Shown one piece after another: positions 42,492-50,897 of a stretch of DNA of 64,000 nt. The translations under genes and the position numbers were made by a program. The stretch is from Alkalihalobacillus sp. CinArs1 (GTDB lineage: Bacteria > Bacillota > Bacilli > Bacillales > Guptibacillaceae), in NCBI RefSeq assembly GCF_947387515.1, contig NZ_CANDOB010000001.1:310001-374000 (forward strand), in the 5' to 3' direction. How positions within the stretch are numbered: the stretch's first letter is position 1; each line of letters begins with the position of its first letter. Under the pieces are notes generated by a model. That model saw only the letters and a program-made list of their open reading frames with translations. It did no database searches and had not been told where the DNA came from.

Positions 42492-43054
42492 ATCTTACTA
42501 TAGAGATTTGACGCTTTTTCGTATAAAGGCCTTACCTCTTCAGAACTTAAACCTGCGTCCGTTAATTTCCCTAGTAGTTCAGCCGTTAGATCTAACTTTT
42601 CTTGACTATTCTGCTCTAAAATCATCTCTTCAAGTTCAACCTGTCGAACTTGTACGTTAGCTTCTTTAAACAATTCAATCGCATAAGGGTGGTTCTTATA
42701 GTCTGTAGCGTAAACGACAGATTTTATACCAGCTTGAATGATTGCTTTGCAACAGTGTATACAAGGAAAATGGGTAACATAGATTTCTGCCCCGGTTGTT
42801 GGAACACCGAATTTAGCACATTGAATGATTGCATTCATTTCTGCATGAATGGTTCTCACGCAATGGTTATCTATCACATAACAGCCCTCATCGATACAAT
42901 GAACCCCACCTGATACAGATCCATTGTAGCCGCCTGCGATCATCCGCTTATCTCGAACGATCGTAGCCCCTACTGTCAATCGAGTACACGTACTCCGTAA
43001 TGCAAGCAAATGACTTTGGGCCATGAAATACTGGTCCCACGAAATTCGATTCAT
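42488..43054 (-). CDS. comEB: ComEB, dCMP deaminase family protein
   Basis: ComEB is a zinc-dependent dCMP deaminase-like protein in the late competence operon; it is not strictly needed for transformation in B. subtilis, though it helps localise ComGA. The 188-residue protein has the deaminase motifs HAEMNAII and PCIHCCKAI, with extra zinc-binding Cys/His (GGVHCIDEGCYVIDNHC). It overlaps comEC at its end and follows comEA by 68 bases. Confidence 0.94.
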   Translation of the reverse strand: MNRISWDQYFMAQSHLLALRSTCTRLTVGATIVRDKRMIAGGYNGSVSGGVHCIDEGCYVIDNHCVRTIHAEMNAIIQCAKFGVPTTGAEIYVTHFPCIHCCKAIIQAGIKSVVYATDYKNHPYAIELFKEANVQVRQVELEEMILEQNSQEKLDLTAELLGKLTDAGLSSEEVRPLYEKASNLYSKM

Positions 43055-43122
43055 GTTATACCCCCTAAGTTCTTTATTCTACCGTTTAGTTTGAGCGATT
43101 TGTGCTCTATCGTCAATCACAC

Positions 43123-43719
43123 TTATTTTACAGTTATTAAATCCTTTAATTTCTCAAAGGTCTTCTCACCAATACCACTGATTTGTTTGAGGTCTTCTAT
43201 TACAGTAAAGCTTTGTTCTTCTCTAAATGCAATAATAGCTTCCGCTTTTGCTGGACCTATTCCAGGTAGTTCCTGCAGTTCTTCTAAACTAGCAGAATTA
43301 ATCGATATTAACTTGTTCTCATCATTTTGGGATGGTATTTGCGCACTTACCTCTCCCTTTACTGGTACATAAATCATCATTTCATCTACCACTTTTCCAG
43401 CTAAATTTAACTGATTTTGATCTGCATCCTTCAAAAACCCCCCTGCATGAGTGATGATATCTTTGATCCTCGCATCATTCTTAACCTCGTATACACCTGG
43501 TTTAACGACCGCTCCTTTCACATCTACCATTATGTAGGGAAGTTCCTCAACTTGAGGTTCCGCTTCGACCTTCTCTTCTTTGATCTCTGTCTCTTCAAAA
43601 TAGGATTCATTCTCTGTAGACGTTGACCTATAGATAAGAAACAGGCTGATAAGTACCACAACGATCGCTATCCCGATTATACCTTTTTCACGATGAGAAA
43701 GACTTTTCACAAATTCCAA
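43123..43719 (-). CDS. comEA: competence protein ComEA, DNA receptor
   Basis: ComEA is the membrane-anchored double-stranded DNA receptor for transformation. The 198-residue protein has an N-terminal membrane helix (about residues 13-31), a charged linker, an SLBB domain (VDVKGAVVKPGVYEV) and a C-terminal pair of helix-hairpin-helix motifs (INSASLEELQELPGIGPAKAEAI). It heads the comEA-EB-EC operon and is divergent from comER. No clear pair of ComK boxes was identified in the 99-base spacer. Confidence 0.95.
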   Translation of the reverse strand: MEFVKSLSHREKGIIGIAIVVVLISLFLIYRSTSTENESYFEETEIKEEKVEAEPQVEELPYIMVDVKGAVVKPGVYEVKNDARIKDIITHAGGFLKDADQNQLNLAGKVVDEMMIYVPVKGEVSAQIPSQNDENKLISINSASLEELQELPGIGPAKAEAIIAFREEQSFTVIEDLKQISGIGEKTFEKLKDLITVK

Positions 43720-43818
43720 CGAATGCTCATTCCTTTCTAATTAATGTTCAACAAACATAAAATGCGTGGAGCCATCATATCTATTTAGGAGAAATGCGTG
43801 TGGAAGGAGGGGAAGTAA

Positions 43819-44655
43819 TTGAAAATCGGGGTGATTGGTACCGGGAATATGGGCACGATCCTAATATCTTCCTTTATTGACTCATGCGCAGTAAAGCCTT
43901 CACAACTTATGATCATCAACCGCACAAGTAAAAAAGCGCATTCTTTAAAGAAACAGTACAAAGGAATCCACGTAGCTCAAAACAATGAAGAGATCATTCG
44001 AAATTCAGAAATTATCTTTATTTGTGTTAAACCGCATGAATATTTCCCATTACTAAAAAGTATCCGAAATGAGTTGAAAGAAGATCAGCTTGTCGTCTCC
44101 ATAACGAGCCCCATCCAAGTGAGGGAATTAGAAACCTTTGTTTCATGTGATGTTGCAAGAGCGATTCCAAGCATTACAAATAGAGCTCTTAGCGGAGCTT
44201 CACTTGTTACGTTTAGTAATCGATGCTCTGAGGCGAACAAAGAAAAGCTCATGTATCTTATGTCACAAATCTCGACCCCTATCGAGACCGAAGAGGAAGT
44301 CACAAGAGTATCTTCAGATCTCGCAAGCTGTGGCCCGGCATTCTTAAGTTACTTACTTAAAAAATTCATTGATGGTGCTGTCTCAGAAACAGAAATATCC
44401 AGAGAACAGGCTACGATTTTAACGACTGAAATGCTGATTGGAATGGGAAAGCTTCTCGAAAAGGACTATTACTCATTGGAAACACTGCAGAAGAAGGTGA
44501 CTGTTAAAGGAGGAGTTACTGGGGAAGGGTTAAAAGTGCTTGAAAATGAAACCGGTGAAATGTTCAATCATGTGATTCAAAGTACGCATAAAAAGTTCGA
44601 TGAAGATCGCAAAGTGATTAAAACGCAGTTTAAAGAGGAGACGAGGCAAAACTAA
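43819..44655 (+). CDS. comER: ComER, pyrroline-5-carboxylate reductase-like protein
   Basis: ComER is homologous to pyrroline-5-carboxylate reductase (ProI) and is read opposite to the comE operon. The 278-residue protein has the Rossmann motif GVIGTGNMGTIL and a C-terminal dimerisation domain with VKGGVTGEGLKVL. The start is TTG at 43819, fixed by GGAGGGGAAG. Its role is not certain: in B. subtilis it is dispensable for competence, and in some relatives it affects sporulation and biofilm formation. Confidence 0.9.
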   Translation: MKIGVIGTGNMGTILISSFIDSCAVKPSQLMIINRTSKKAHSLKKQYKGIHVAQNNEEIIRNSEIIFICVKPHEYFPLLKSIRNELKEDQLVVSITSPIQVRELETFVSCDVARAIPSITNRALSGASLVTFSNRCSEANKEKLMYLMSQISTPIETEEEVTRVSSDLASCGPAFLSYLLKKFIDGAVSETEISREQATILTTEMLIGMGKLLEKDYYSLETLQKKVTVKGGVTGEGLKVLENETGEMFNHVIQSTHKKFDEDRKVIKTQFKEETRQN

Positions 44656-44708
44656 GTACAGCAACCATTTATATTCGACTTCTATAAATGAAGTCCTTCT
44701 ACAAGTAC

Positions 44709-44744
44709 AAAAAAGGTTGATTTCATTTGAAATCAACCTTTTTT
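44709..44744. terminator. bidirectional terminator between comER and yqeM
   Basis: A perfect 17-bp stem with six A and six T at the ends; it overlaps the yqeM stop codon. Confidence 0.92.
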
Positions 44745-45467
44745 ACATGCTTTAAAAAATATTCTCTCAGAGGTATCTGTAGGAGTGTGATTTAAAAAAT
44801 CAGCGGTGACCTTTATATCACTAAATCCAGACTCTTCTAGCCATCTAGTGTATTCCTCAAGATGAAACGTTCGTTGTACGTGCAATTCATCAAAACGCTC
44901 GTATAAACCTTCATCGGTTTCCAAAAAGAAACTAAGATCGTGCTCGACTGAGCCTGTTTCCCCTCCAGAAAAACTATTCCATATAAATGAGATGTCCTCG
45001 TCATTGCTTGCGAACGTCTGACCCACAAAAAGATCGTTGATCTTATGCAACGAGTGTACATCAAACAATAAGATTCCATCTTGTTTTAAATGATTATAGA
45101 TTCTCTGGAAAGTGGATTTCACCCCGTCTTCTTCAACAACATAGTTTAATGAGTCACAAAAGATCGTGATCACATCGTACTGTTCATTTGTCTCTAGTTC
45201 CCGCATATCTTGTTGAATCAGATGAACGTTCACATTGTTCCTCATGGCTTTATCATGAGCAACAGATAGCATTTGTTCTGAGAGGTCTACAGCTGTAACA
45301 TCATACCCTTTTTCTGCAAGCCGTATTGAGCATTCACCTGTCCCACAACCAAGGTCCAAGACTTTTCCTCTAGACCGCTCGTTCATAACTAATTCAAGCC
45401 ACTTGTCATAAGGAGCGTCTTCCATTAGTCGATCATAAACATATGAAAATTGTTCGTACGAAACCAT
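44733..45467 (-). CDS. yqeM: class I SAM-dependent methyltransferase YqeM
   Basis: This 244-residue methyltransferase has the SAM-binding motif VLDLGCGTGECSIRL near residue 38 and further class I motifs (VTAVDLSEQML, DVITIFCDSLNYV). The substrate is unknown. It directly follows rsfS with no gap, the last gene of the yqeG-yqeH-aroE-yhbY-nadD-yqeK-rsfS-yqeM operon, as in B. subtilis. Confidence 0.93.
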   Translation of the reverse strand: MVSYEQFSYVYDRLMEDAPYDKWLELVMNERSRGKVLDLGCGTGECSIRLAEKGYDVTAVDLSEQMLSVAHDKAMRNNVNVHLIQQDMRELETNEQYDVITIFCDSLNYVVEEDGVKSTFQRIYNHLKQDGILLFDVHSLHKINDLFVGQTFASNDEDISFIWNSFSGGETGSVEHDLSFFLETDEGLYERFDELHVQRTFHLEEYTRWLEESGFSDIKVTADFLNHTPTDTSERIFFKACKKG

Positions 45468-45821
45468 TTACGCTAAAATTTCATTTAAAGGTAGATGTGG
45501 TGCATCTCCCCAGAGTTTTTCTAGATTGTAATAATTTCGCTCATCTTTATGGAAGATATGGACGATAACGGATCCTAGGTCGACAAGCACCCAGCGTGCT
45601 TGCTCATATCCTTCAAGTCGCTTCACTTCCAGTCCCTGTTCAAGAGCTTGATCCTTCACTTCTTTTGCGATTGCTTGTACTTGCTTTTCAGAATTTCCGT
45701 GGCAGATTAAGAAATAATCTGCAATCAATGAAATACCGTTCATATTTAAAGCGATAATATCTTCTGCACGTTTGTCATCTACTGCTTTTGCAGCCAACGT
45801 AATCATGTTATTTTCTTCCAT
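45468..45821 (-). CDS. rsfS: ribosome silencing factor RsfS
   Basis: RsfS (YqeL) binds L14 on the 50S subunit and blocks subunit joining when nutrients are low. The 117-residue protein starts at the ATG at 45821, fixed by AGAAGGGAG, and overlaps yqeK by 14 bases. The family core DDKRAEDIIALNM, ISLIADYFLICHG and WVLVDLGSVIVHIF is plain. Confidence 0.95.
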   Translation of the reverse strand: MEENNMITLAAKAVDDKRAEDIIALNMNGISLIADYFLICHGNSEKQVQAIAKEVKDQALEQGLEVKRLEGYEQARWVLVDLGSVIVHIFHKDERNYYNLEKLWGDAPHLPLNEILA

Positions 45822-46398
45822 TTGTTTCTCCCTTCTCTCTTGGCCTGACAAGATCATTATACGTCTCGAACGTCGCAGGATAAACTGGTTGATTTTTCTT
45901 CATCAAAAAGTTTACCGTGTTTTTAATGGATTGTACGATCGCTTGATCAAGATCAACTGTTGCTAACTCTCTCACTTCTTCCACCCCAGGAAATTTCCGC
46001 CCCGGTTCTATATAATCGGCTAGAAAAACGCACTTCTCAATCAACGTCATGTTTGGACGTCCTGAAGTGTGATAGTGAATGGCATCTAGGATTTCTCCAT
46101 CTTTAATCCCTATTTCCTTTTTCACTAAGATAGCACCAACTGGGGCATGTAAGAGTTCAGTCGAGTAATCAAGAAGATCTTTAGGCAAGCCAAAATCTAC
46201 CACCATCTGCCTCATTTCATCTTTTGGACGAAACTTGGCATAGTCATGGAATATTGCAGCGGTTTCTGTTTTTCTTACATCTGCACCATACTTCTCTGCT
46301 AGCTCGACCGCTGTATTCGTAACACCTATCGTATGTTCATACCGATGTTCAGTTAGGTGAGGTTTTACAAGCTTATATGCTTCTTCTCTATTCATCAT
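45808..46398 (-). CDS. yqeK: HD-domain phosphohydrolase YqeK (Ap4A hydrolase)
   Basis: YqeK is an HD-domain hydrolase that splits diadenosine tetraphosphate symmetrically. The 196-residue protein has the metal-binding pattern H...HD: HRYEHTIGV near residue 18 and IFHDYAKF near residue 49, with a later HAPVGAIL and HYHTSGRP. Two adjacent ATGs begin the gene, and it overlaps nadD by 11 bases. Confidence 0.93.
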   Translation of the reverse strand: MMNREEAYKLVKPHLTEHRYEHTIGVTNTAVELAEKYGADVRKTETAAIFHDYAKFRPKDEMRQMVVDFGLPKDLLDYSTELLHAPVGAILVKKEIGIKDGEILDAIHYHTSGRPNMTLIEKCVFLADYIEPGRKFPGVEEVRELATVDLDQAIVQSIKNTVNFLMKKNQPVYPATFETYNDLVRPREKGETNGRK

Positions 46399-46954
46399 AT
46401 AATCCCATCCTAACGATATAATTCCGTACTGATTCAGTCAGCATATACCGTCCACTTCTACCAGATATGATTGCACTTCTAATCAAACTAGAGGAAACGT
46501 CAATCTGAGGAACATCGATCAACCTTACGTTCTTCATCTCGTTACCAGGCTCATAACCAGGACGGTTGACACCAATAAAAGAAATCATTTGAGATAGATC
46601 ATCAATCCGGTGCCAATTCGGCAAATCTTCTATCATATCGCCACCGACGATAAAGTGAAAGTCGATGTCAGGGTAGCTGTCTTTTAAAATCTCGATTGTA
46701 TCGACTGTGTACGAACGGCCGCTTCTTTCAAACTCGACCAACGAGATTTTAAAAGAAGGATTACCTTCGATTGCTCTCTGCACCATTTCAGCTCTATGGT
46801 GATTATCACTCACTTTTCCATCCTTATGAGGTGGGAGGTGTGTAGGCATGAACCACACTTCATCTAACTGACATTCTTCAAGAACTCCTTGAGCAAGTGT
46901 CAAATGCCCAATATGTGGCGGATCGAACGTTCCTCCGAAGAGACCAACTCTCAT
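46388..46954 (-). CDS. nadD: nicotinate-nucleotide adenylyltransferase
   Basis: NadD joins nicotinate mononucleotide to AMP in NAD synthesis; NadE, also in this window, completes the pathway. The 188-residue protein from the ATG at 46954 (MRVGLFGGTFDPPHIGHL) has the nucleotidyltransferase GGTFDPPHxGH motif and the C-terminal ISSSLIR-like VSSSLIRSA. That start is eight bases from GGAGG; the earlier in-frame ATG at 46969 has none. Confidence 0.96.
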   Translation of the reverse strand: MRVGLFGGTFDPPHIGHLTLAQGVLEECQLDEVWFMPTHLPPHKDGKVSDNHHRAEMVQRAIEGNPSFKISLVEFERSGRSYTVDTIEILKDSYPDIDFHFIVGGDMIEDLPNWHRIDDLSQMISFIGVNRPGYEPGNEMKNVRLIDVPQIDVSSSLIRSAIISGRSGRYMLTESVRNYIVRMGLYDE

Positions 46955-46968
46955 TTTCTTGTCCTCCA

Positions 46969-47259
46969 TTATGGAAGAATGATTTCTTTGTTCTCTGATG
47001 ATTCTTTATAAAGTACGATCGTATTTCCGATGATCTGAACAAGCTCAGCATCAGTTTGACGAGAAAGTTCATGACCTACATTATCACGATCTTCATCGCA
47101 ATTCTGAAGGATGCTTACTTTAATAAGTTCTCTAGCCTCAAGGGCTTCCTCTATTTGCTGCACCATATTCTCGTTCACTCCACTTTTACCAACTTGAAAA
47201 ATTGGATTTAAATGATGCGCTTTTGAACGTAAAAATCGTTTTTGCTTTCCTGTTAACAT
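46969..47259 (-). CDS. yhbY: RNA-binding protein YhbY (YqeI)
   Basis: YhbY is a small CRS1/YhbY (CRM) domain protein that binds pre-50S particles. It has 96 residues from the ATG at 47259, fixed by AGGAGGACTATA, with LTGKQKRFLRSKAHHL and the GxxG-like VGKSGVNENM. It overlaps the aroE stop codon by one base. Confidence 0.93.
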   Translation of the reverse strand: MLTGKQKRFLRSKAHHLNPIFQVGKSGVNENMVQQIEEALEARELIKVSILQNCDEDRDNVGHELSRQTDAELVQIIGNTIVLYKESSENKEIILP

Positions 47260-48098
47260 TATAGTCCTCCTAACTTTCTTAAAACGGTTTCCTGCATTCT
47301 GTATCGATCTGGTTTGATTCCTAACCATTTTTCAAATGCTAGTGCACCTTGCTCAACAAACATCGAAATGCCATTTGCAGTAATAGCACCTTGTTCTCTT
47401 CCTTGAGTGAGCCAGAGCGTTTCGAGTGGATTATAGATTAGATCACTCATAACGGTCTCATCTTTAATACCTTTAACAGGCAACGGAACGCGATCCGTTT
47501 CTGGACTCATGCCAATCGACGTCGTGTTGATGATGATATCGTAAGTTTCTAAAGATGAGCTCGCAGTGTCGAGCGGTATGGCGTTCACATCTGCATAGGT
47601 ACTACAAACCCTACATAACTCTTCAGCCTTTTCTAACGTCCTATTAGCGATCGTTAACGATCCTACACCGGATCTTGAAATGGATACTGCAACCGCTCTA
47701 GCAGCTCCACCCGCGCCAACCACTAATATTTTTTTATCTATGAGACTATCTTCTCCTATAAGCTTTAGCAAGGATTGAAGGTAGCCCTGACCATCTGTGT
47801 TTGCTCCAATCAGAAGGTCGTCTTTCCGATAAACCGTGTTGACCGCTCCAATTTCCATCGCTTCTTGTTCGACTTCATCTAACAAAGGAATGATCGACAC
47901 TTTATGAGGGATTGTTACATTAAATCCCTCGATTCCAAGTAACCTCAATGCTTTAATACCTTCTTCAAGCTCTTCCTTTTTCAGATCAAACGGTTGATAG
48001 TGATGCGGCAACCCGAGCTCTTTAAATTCAGTATTATGCATGAGAGGAGACATAGAATGGCCAAGAGGATGGCCGACTAGTCCAAATAGTTTCCCCAT
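47259..48098 (-). CDS. aroE: shikimate dehydrogenase
   Basis: AroE reduces 3-dehydroshikimate to shikimate with NADPH in the aromatic amino acid pathway. The 279-residue protein has the substrate-binding HPLGHSMSPLMHN, the catalytic lysine in NVTIPHK, NTVY and the glycine-rich VVGAGGAARAV cofactor site. It lies between yqeH and yhbY as in B. subtilis. Confidence 0.96.
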   Translation of the reverse strand: MGKLFGLVGHPLGHSMSPLMHNTEFKELGLPHHYQPFDLKKEELEEGIKALRLLGIEGFNVTIPHKVSIIPLLDEVEQEAMEIGAVNTVYRKDDLLIGANTDGQGYLQSLLKLIGEDSLIDKKILVVGAGGAARAVAVSISRSGVGSLTIANRTLEKAEELCRVCSTYADVNAIPLDTASSSLETYDIIINTTSIGMSPETDRVPLPVKGIKDETVMSDLIYNPLETLWLTQGREQGAITANGISMFVEQGALAFEKWLGIKPDRYRMQETVLRKLGGL

Positions 48099-48108
48099 AG
48101 CGATCCTC

Positions 48109-49218
48109 CTATATTAGTGAATTTCGAATCGAGATCCCTACTCCTTCAGGCGCATATGCTTTTACAGTCGATCCTTTTCCTGAAACGGTAACCCATCCAA
48201 GACCTGAAAAGACGATATCCATCTTATCTTCTTTGATCTTTAATTCATGACCAACAAGTGCAGGGAGCTCATGCTTCGTTTTTTCACCAGGGGGATACAA
48301 TAACTCTCCAAGGTGGTCGCGATACAATTCATCTGCTTTCTCTGTCTTAGTGCGGTGGATATAAAGATCGTTCGAGACATGACAAATAAAGGACTGACGT
48401 CCGCCTTCAACGAAATCTAGTCGGGAAAGCCCACCAAAGAATAATGTTTGTCCTTCGTTTAACTGAAACACCTTTGGCTTGATTTCTTTTTTCGGACTGA
48501 TCAGCTTTAATTCCTCAGCATCGACAAAATGGGCCATCTGATGATGATTGATGATTCCAGGAGTATCGTATAACGTATTTCCATCATCAAGAGGAATATC
48601 GATAAGATCAAGTGTTGTACCAGGGAACTGGCTCGTCGTAATCATTTGTTCAGTGTCGCCGCCAAATTCCTGAATCAGTTTATTCACAAATGTTGATTTA
48701 CCTACGTTCGTACACCCTATGATATAGACGTCTCTACCTTCACGTAAACGGTCTATTTCAGTAGCAACATCCATTACCCCTTCACCTTTAGCAGCACTCA
48801 TCAACTTCACTTCGGAAGGCTTTAAACCATTTTCTTTCGCACTGCCCTGCATCCATTTAATCAACTTCGTCTTGTTTGTTGATTTTGGTAATAGATCTAC
48901 TTTGTTCCCTACGAGCAATACCGGGTTGTTACCCGCAAAGCGCTGGATACCTGGTAACCAACTTCCATTAAAGTCAAAGATGTCTACGATTTTTACAATC
49001 AATGCATCGGTTTGACTAATTTCGTTCAGTATCTTCAAGAAATCATCATCTGTAAGGGATACATCTTGAATTTCATTATAGTGTTTCAGACGAAAACAAC
49101 GCTGACATATCACAACGTCACGTTGTAAAGCTGATGGAGGTGCATATCCCAATGCCTCTTTATCTTCAGTTTGTATAGTAACACCGCATCCGGCACAAAT
49201 AATTCCTTCGTTTTCCAA
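48109..49218 (-). CDS. yqeH: ribosome biogenesis GTPase YqeH
   Basis: YqeH is a circularly permuted GTPase needed for 30S assembly. The 369-residue protein has an N-terminal four-cysteine zinc finger (CAGCG...CQRC). The permuted G motifs follow: G4 GNKVDLL comes first, then G5 SAAKGEG, then G1 GCTNVGKST and G3 DTPG. The TTG at 49218 is chosen because GGGAGGAATAAGG lies just upstream and it starts right after the yqeG stop; longer frames have no support. Confidence 0.94.
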   Translation of the reverse strand: MENEGIICAGCGVTIQTEDKEALGYAPPSALQRDVVICQRCFRLKHYNEIQDVSLTDDDFLKILNEISQTDALIVKIVDIFDFNGSWLPGIQRFAGNNPVLLVGNKVDLLPKSTNKTKLIKWMQGSAKENGLKPSEVKLMSAAKGEGVMDVATEIDRLREGRDVYIIGCTNVGKSTFVNKLIQEFGGDTEQMITTSQFPGTTLDLIDIPLDDGNTLYDTPGIINHHQMAHFVDAEELKLISPKKEIKPKVFQLNEGQTLFFGGLSRLDFVEGGRQSFICHVSNDLYIHRTKTEKADELYRDHLGELLYPPGEKTKHELPALVGHELKIKEDKMDIVFSGLGWVTVSGKGSTVKAYAPEGVGISIRNSLI

Positions 49219-49220
49219 CC

Positions 49221-49745
49221 TTATTCCTCCCACTTTATCTTCCCTTTGCGTTTCATCCAAGAAAGGAATGCACTTTCCATTTTTCTGTTGAACCTTGTTA
49301 AAACTCCATCAGTTTTAGCTACTGGAACAACAAGTATAGTATGAAGTCCCATCCTATTACCACCAAGTACATCAGTAAATATTTGGTCTCCTACGACCAC
49401 AGCATCATCAGGGGCAATCTTCATATCCTTTAAGGCTTTTCGGAAAGCCTTCGTCATTGGTTTCTTCGCTTCATAAATAAATGGAATCTCAGTTGGAGAA
49501 GCAAACTTCTCTACACGACTCTTGTTATTATTTGAAACGATTGTAACCATGATGCCTTCATCACTCATCTGTCTGAACCACTTTAATAACTCTGGAGTAG
49601 CATCGGGCCTGTCCCATTCCACAAGCGTGTTATCCAGATCAGTAATGATCCCCTTAACCCCTCGTTTTTTAAGAGCCTCAGGTTTGATTTGGTATATATC
49701 TTCTACATGTTCATCAGGTAACAAAGAATTAAACAATTGCAACAC
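49221..49745 (-). CDS. yqeG: HAD-superfamily phosphatase YqeG
   Basis: This 174-residue HAD subfamily IIIA phosphatase has the nucleophile motif ITDLDNTLVEWD, the second motif TIVSNN and the third motif VVGDQIFTDVLGGN. Relatives in plants and cyanobacteria dephosphorylate phosphatidylglycerophosphate; this is an inference for Bacillaceae. It is the first gene of the yqeG-yqeH operon. Confidence 0.93.
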   Translation of the reverse strand: MLQLFNSLLPDEHVEDIYQIKPEALKKRGVKGIITDLDNTLVEWDRPDATPELLKWFRQMSDEGIMVTIVSNNNKSRVEKFASPTEIPFIYEAKKPMTKAFRKALKDMKIAPDDAVVVGDQIFTDVLGGNRMGLHTILVVPVAKTDGVLTRFNRKMESAFLSWMKRKGKIKWEE

Positions 49746-49871
49746 TCCTAGTATTTATGACATTCCTATTGTATCAATAATTTCAAGAGGTACAACAACC
49801 TTCTATTCCGGCTATACTAAATCTTGAATGATCACTAAAACTTTTCGACAAATTTTGTAAAAATGGCAGCC

Positions 49872-49970
49872 TGTGGATAACCTTATACACATAATCCACC
49901 ATCATTTTATTGAATATTTGAAGTATATAAACAATATACCCACAATTTATCCACGATTAACTGTGGATAA
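49872..49970. promoter_or_regulatory. cluster of DnaA boxes upstream of sda
   Basis: Within 99 bases lie TTATCCACA-type boxes: perfect copies at 49872-49880 (reverse), 49883-49891 (TTATACACA) and 49962-49970 (reverse), and a one-mismatch copy at 49947-49955 (TTATCCACG). A weaker TAATCCACC follows the second. In B. subtilis DnaA activates sda through such boxes, coupling sporulation to replication. Confidence 0.88.
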
Positions 49971-50084
49971 CGGAACGGTTGTTCTGATTGTGCATACGTG
50001 GTAAGCTAACTGCAAATAAAAGATCCACATACACTATATGCGGAATGAACGGTTAAAATAACCAGATTATTAGGAGGTGCCTTG

Positions 50085-50228
50085 TTGGAAAAATTATCTG
50101 ATGATCTGTTGATCGAATCCTATGTAAAAGCTAGAGAGCTTAAACTAAGCAGTGACTTCATTAAATTAATCCAAAAAGAGATCGAGAGAAGAAGTCTTAA
50201 TGAAAAGGTCACATTATTAAGAGTTTAA
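50085..50228 (+). CDS. sda: sporulation histidine kinase inhibitor Sda
   Basis: Sda is a small helical hairpin protein that blocks autophosphorylation of KinA, and so delays Spo0A activation while replication is unfinished. The 47-residue product reads (M)EKLSDDLLIESYVKARELK and continues to the charged QKEIERRSL helix, close to B. subtilis Sda. The start is TTG at 50085, seven bases after AGGAGG, with another TTG directly before it. The DnaA boxes at 49872-49970 lie directly upstream. Confidence 0.9.
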   Translation: MEKLSDDLLIESYVKARELKLSSDFIKLIQKEIERRSLNEKVTLLRV

Positions 50229-50233
50229 CTGTT

Positions 50234-50270
50234 CCAGCCTTGAGCTTATAAGGTTGGTTTTTTGTTTTTA
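50234..50270 (+). terminator. terminator of sda
   Basis: CCAGCCTT and AAGGTTGG form an eight-base-pair stem with one wobble, followed by TTTTTT. It abuts the stop of the convergent lipoprotein gene. Confidence 0.8.
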
Positions 50271-50720
50271 ACGAAAGAATTCTCCCCACTCAGATTCCCA
50301 GATCTCGCTATCGATCTCTTCTGACCTCATCATTTGCTTTGCTTTACGATAGTGGTTCGGAGCTGTAAGTAACGCAACATTCATCCCCTGATCCTTAAAC
50401 ACCCCGTCATACTTAGAAAGCAAATCTCCTATCTTGCCCCTATCATACGCATAAGGTTTAAGCGCTACAACGACCTGTTCATTATGCGTCAAAACAACGA
50501 CATCTTTAACTGTTGTTTCGTTTTTTATCTGATGTTTGATCGATGCTAATGCATTAGATAGATTCATTTCCTCCCAAATTGCTGCACCGATTGGCTCAAT
50601 GTCAACAACTCGATAATATTCTCTCGAACCATAGGGAGTCGGATCACTACTTTCATATATTGATTCACAACCTACTACGCCGATAAAAATGAGTGTAAGA
50701 ATAAATATGGATTTTATCAT
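50268..50720 (-). CDS. small lipoprotein, possibly YhcN/YlaJ-like
   Basis: This 150-residue protein has a signal peptide with a lipobox VVGC at residues 15-18, so it should be lipid-anchored on the outer face. The remainder is soluble, with a VKDVVVLTHNEQVVVALKPY segment that resembles the YhcN/YlaJ sporulation lipoprotein pattern of a short conserved domain about processing variable loci. The similarity is weak and only read by eye. It converges on sda. The function is unknown. Confidence 0.7.
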   Translation of the reverse strand: MIKSIFILTLIFIGVVGCESIYESSDPTPYGSREYYRVVDIEPIGAAIWEEMNLSNALASIKHQIKNETTVKDVVVLTHNEQVVVALKPYAYDRGKIGDLLSKYDGVFKDQGMNVALLTAPNHYRKAKQMMRSEEIDSEIWESEWGEFFR

Positions 50721-50798
50721 TAGATGTCTCCTTTCGCAAATAGAATCGGCGAAGTTTGGAAAACTTATACGGTAAAGTTATTTTTCGAGCATGAAAAG

Positions 50799-50828
50799 TT
50801 GAAAAATGAGTCGATTTTTGATTACAAT
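50799..50828 (+). promoter_or_regulatory. probable sigma-A promoter of the mrp operon
   Basis: TTGAAA (50799-50804) is followed after 18 bases by TACAAT (50823-50828), about 70 bases before mrpA. Confidence 0.5.
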
Positions 50829-50897
50829 TGAGGTATTGCAAAATAAGTTCATTTGAACTTTTTCATAGTGAGCTTTAATTAGGGAGGGTTTTATAGA

